From the NCBI GenBank assembly GCA_016192435.1, contig JACPUD010000120.1, positions 1 through 64,000 on the forward strand: a stretch of 64,000 bases of DNA, in the 5' to 3' direction. Both the position numbers and the translations under genes were made by a program. The notes beneath the pieces were generated by a model. The model made no database searches, was not told the origin of the DNA, and saw only the letters and a list, made by a program, of their open reading frames with translations. The DNA comes from Rhodocyclales bacterium (GTDB lineage: Bacteria > Pseudomonadota > Gammaproteobacteria > Burkholderiales > Rhodocyclaceae). Shown piece after piece: positions 61,918 to 64,000 of the stretch. Every line of letters begins with the position of its first letter. The stretch's first letter is position 1.

Positions 61918-63054
61918 ATGCGCGGCGCACAGGCATGGCAGCTCGAAGTTAACCCGTCCGGCGATCCCGCCACGCTGGTGATCGCGCTCGGCGGGCGCTG
62001 GCGCATCGATCAGCACCTGCCCGCGGCCGACACCCTGCAAGCCACGCTGGCGGCGCCGGTGCGCCAGATCCGTTTCGATGCAGGCAAACTCTCTGATTGG
62101 GATTCCGGCCTGCTGACCTTCGTTTCCGGCATCAGCAAGTCCTGCGCTGCGCGCGACATCGCGGTCGATAACAGCGGGCTGCCGCCCGGTGCGCAGCGCC
62201 TGCTGGCGATGGCGGCCGCGGTTCCCGAACAGAAACTGGCCGCGCGCGACCCGGGTCCGCAGGGAGCGCTGGCCCAGGTCGGCAGCGCCACCCTGGAGTT
62301 CGTTCACGGCGCGCCGCAGATGCTGAACTTTCTCGGCGAACTGGTGCTCTCGCTGCTGCGCCTCGTCTCCGGCCGCGCCCGCTTTCGCGCCCGCGACCTG
62401 TGGCTGGAAATCGAGGAAGTCGGACCGCGCGCGCTGCCCATCGTCTCGGTGATCAGCTTCCTGGTCGGACTGATCCTCGCCTATCTCGGCGCCGATCAGC
62501 TGAAGCTGGTCGGAGCGCAGATCTTCATCGCCGATCTGGTGGCGATCGGCATGGTGCGCGAAATCGGCGCGCTGATGACCGGCATCATCATCGCCGGCCG
62601 TACCGGCGCCGCCTTTGCCGCCCAGCTCGGCACCATGCAGGTCAATGAGGAAATCGACGCCTACCAGACGCTCGGCATCTCGGCCTTCGACTTCCTGGTG
62701 CTGCCGCGCGTGCTGGCGCTGATGTTGATGGTGCCGCTGCTGACGCTCTATTCGGCTTTCATCGGCATGCTTGCGGGATTGCTGGTGTCGCTGACCATAT
62801 TCGACATCGGCGTCTTCGAGTACTACACGGAAACCCTGCGCGCGCTGGAGTTCAAGCAGTTCGCGGTCGGCCTGTCCAAGGGCACGGTCTACGGCGCGAT
62901 CGTCGCCTTCGCCGGCTGCCTGCGCGGCATGCAATGCGGACGCAGCGCCGAGGCGGTCGGCCATGCGGCAACCTCCGCCGTGGTCACCGCGATCCTGCTG
63001 ATCACGATTGCGGCCTCGATCATGACCATCGTTTATTACCAGCTGGGCATCTGA
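61918..63054 (+). CDS. mlaE: MlaE-type phospholipid ABC transporter permease with N-terminal STAS-like domain
   Basis: 378 residues. The first ~110 form a STAS-like domain (LEVNPSGDPATLVIALGGRW, DAGKLSDWDSGLLTF), then the MlaE permease with five to six helices. Conserved: EEVGPRALPIVSVISFLVGL, MVREIGALMTGIIIAGRTGAA (in two parts) and QVNEEIDAYQTLGI. Part of the Mla-like system moving phospholipids between inner and outer membranes. A STAS-MlaE fusion is known in proteobacteria. The gap to rhlE is 16 bp. Confidence 0.92.
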   Translation: MRGAQAWQLEVNPSGDPATLVIALGGRWRIDQHLPAADTLQATLAAPVRQIRFDAGKLSDWDSGLLTFVSGISKSCAARDIAVDNSGLPPGAQRLLAMAAAVPEQKLAARDPGPQGALAQVGSATLEFVHGAPQMLNFLGELVLSLLRLVSGRARFRARDLWLEIEEVGPRALPIVSVISFLVGLILAYLGADQLKLVGAQIFIADLVAIGMVREIGALMTGIIIAGRTGAAFAAQLGTMQVNEEIDAYQTLGISAFDFLVLPRVLALMLMVPLLTLYSAFIGMLAGLLVSLTIFDIGVFEYYTETLRALEFKQFAVGLSKGTVYGAIVAFAGCLRGMQCGRSAEAVGHAATSAVVTAILLITIAASIMTIVYYQLGI

Positions 63055-63060
63055 ATTATG

Positions 63061-63132
63061 GCCCCCCACGCTCGCAAACCCTGCTCGCTGCCCCCCCACG
63101 GGGGGCGCATGTTTCCTTGGGACGGCCCGGCG
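63061..63132 (+). repeat. REP-like element between mlaE and mlaF genes
   Basis: GCCCCCCACGCTCGC at the left and a GCCCCCCCACGGGGGGC fold-back, then TTTCCTTGGGACGGCCC. This GC-run plus CTTGGGACGGCCC layout is a common betaproteobacterial intergenic repeat. The end GGGCCGTCCCAAG (reverse strand) recurs with one change at 63911-63923, across the ATPase gene, in opposite orientation. Confidence 0.6.
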
Positions 63133-63142
63133 GATACATGAC

Positions 63143-63895
63143 ATGAACGCGACGCCGCACATCGAAGTACGCGACCTCGCCATGGCCTATGGCGACTTCA
63201 TCGTGCAGCGCGGCCTGGATTTCACGGTGAACCAGGGCGACATTTTCGTCGTCATGGGCGGCAACGGCTGCGGCAAGACCACACTGATGCGCGCCCTGGT
63301 CGGCCTGCAGCGGCCGGCGGCCGGCGCCGTGCTCTACAGCGGCGAGGACTTCTGGAATGCCGGGCCCGAGGCACAGCAGCGCCTCAAGCGCCGCCTCGGC
63401 ATCCTGTTCCAGGGCGGCGCGCTGTGGAGCTCGCTGACCCTGGCGGAGAACGTCGCGCTGCCGCTGGCCGAATATACGGGCCTCGCGCCGGCCCGCGTCG
63501 ACGAGATCGTCGCCTTCAAGCTGGCCCTGGTCGGGCTGGCCGGCTTCGAGGATTTCTATCCCGCCGAACTCAGCGGCGGCATGAAGAAGCGCGCCGCACT
63601 GGCGCGCGCGATGGCCCTCGATCCCGACATCCTGGTCATCGACGAGCCCTCGTCGGGTCTCGATCCGCTGACGGCGCGCCGTCTCGACGAGCTGATCATG
63701 GAATTGCGCGACAGCCTGGGCACCACCATCGTCGTCGTCACGCACGAGCTGGCAAGCATACTCAGCATCGGCAACAATTCGATCTATCTCGATTCCGAAA
63801 GCCACACCATGATCGCTACCGGGCATCCGCAGGACGCGCTGAAAAACGGCCATCCCAAGGTGCGCCAGTTCCTCACCCGGGGTGGAACGGCATGA
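63143..63895 (+). CDS. mlaF: MlaF-type ABC transporter ATPase
   Basis: 250 residues. Walker A GGNGCGKT near 39, signature LSGGMKKRAALARAM near 143, Walker B LVIDEPSSGLDP near 164, and the switch histidine in VVVTHELASI. LSGGMKKR with the GNG Walker A is characteristic of Mkl/MlaF ATPases. Pairs with the permease 88 bp upstream; an MCE-domain (MlaD) gene is expected after the window edge. Confidence 0.93.
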   Translation: MNATPHIEVRDLAMAYGDFIVQRGLDFTVNQGDIFVVMGGNGCGKTTLMRALVGLQRPAAGAVLYSGEDFWNAGPEAQQRLKRRLGILFQGGALWSSLTLAENVALPLAEYTGLAPARVDEIVAFKLALVGLAGFEDFYPAELSGGMKKRAALARAMALDPDILVIDEPSSGLDPLTARRLDELIMELRDSLGTTIVVVTHELASILSIGNNSIYLDSESHTMIATGHPQDALKNGHPKVRQFLTRGGTA

Positions 63896-64000
63896 GCGCG
63901 CAGCGCAGGGCCGCCCCAAGCGGGCGCCAGCCAATGACTTGGAGGCCACGCGCAGCGGGGCCGAACATCCGTCACCCCCTTCCTCGGGAAGGGGGATGGG
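63893..64000 (+). repeat. REP-like/intergenic region at the right edge
   Basis: GCGCAGCGCAGGGCCGCCCCAAGC, seen here in two parts, is an inverted relative of the end of the element at 63061-63132, followed by a CCCCCTTCC-TC-GGGAAGGGGG hairpin at the edge. An ATG at 63892 overlapping the mlaF stop opens a short frame that does not resemble MlaD, so I do not call it a gene. Confidence 0.5.

Noticed and set aside
63892-64000. Start of mlaD at the ATG overlapping the mlaF stop
   Set aside because: The translated start (MSAQRRAAPSGRQ) is Arg/Pro-rich and repeat-derived, with no membrane helix as MlaD should have.

Overview
This is a 64 kb, GC-rich, gene-dense stretch of bacterial chromosome. Gene order and families point to a betaproteobacterium, probably Rhodocyclales or the Sulfuritalea/Sterolibacterium neighbourhood. 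That placement is inference from xseB-ispA-dxs-folE2, ilvI-ilvH-ilvC-pssA-leuA, queA-tgt-yajC-secD-secF and a small ECF sigma-DUF3619-DUF3106-RDD cluster, all familiar in that class. No database search was possible. There is no rRNA, CRISPR array, prophage or intact insertion sequence; one tRNA (Leu, CAA) is present.

Layout. 1-7.1 kb: the tail of a VOC/PhnB-like protein, then a minus-strand operon for a soluble NAD-dependent molybdenum formate dehydrogenase (LysR regulator, fdsG, fdsB, fdsA, fdhD, fdsD). 7.2-12.5 kb: a loosely defined group of unknown pathway (FAD dehydrogenase, ThDP enzyme, EamA exporter, Rieske oxygenase). 12.7-16.7 kb: isoprenoid and folate precursors (xseB, ispA, dxs, folE2). 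16.9-18.9 kb: rpsP-rimM-trmD-rplS on the minus strand. 19.3-22.6 kb: a PilZ-like unknown protein, a YihY membrane protein, WrbA and DUF2069. 22.6-28.7 kb: branched-chain amino acid synthesis with pssA inside. 28.8-30.7 kb: ECF sigma operon. 30.7-32.9 kb: lptF-lptG. 33-38.5 kb: pepA-holC-hypothetical, GST, purB-DUF2322, cytochrome c'. 38.5-45.4 kb: cytochrome b561, SecDF-YajC, queuosine genes and a Crp-type regulator. 45.6-47.8 kb: tRNA-Leu and kup. 48-52.9 kb: soxYZAXB plus a convergent DsrE-like lipoprotein. 53-56.6 kb: MacAB-type efflux. 56.6-61.9 kb: CYTH-CHAD, SixA, MarR, alpha/beta hydrolase, RhlE helicase. 61.9-64 kb: Mla-type lipid transport permease and ATPase.

Together the genes suggest a respiratory organism able to draw electrons from formate (Fds) and thiosulfate (Sox without SoxCD in view). 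The periplasm also holds cytochrome c' and a b561 partner candidate.

The least expected signals are repeats, not genes. Nine copies of a ~23-bp sequence (consensus GCCGTRKCGCCAGCGCCAACTYT) are scattered over 60 kb, all in the same strand orientation. Eight lie inside unrelated protein genes and are always read in the same phase for their orientation, so they add VGAG-T or AVAPAPT peptides at apparently variable sites. Separately, a 45-bp palindromic unit, three times in tandem, has disrupted the 3' end of rplS: the apparent original last codons and stop lie 139 bp further downstream, bracketed by a 13-bp direct repeat. No complete, clearly undescribed enzymatic or defence system was recognised.
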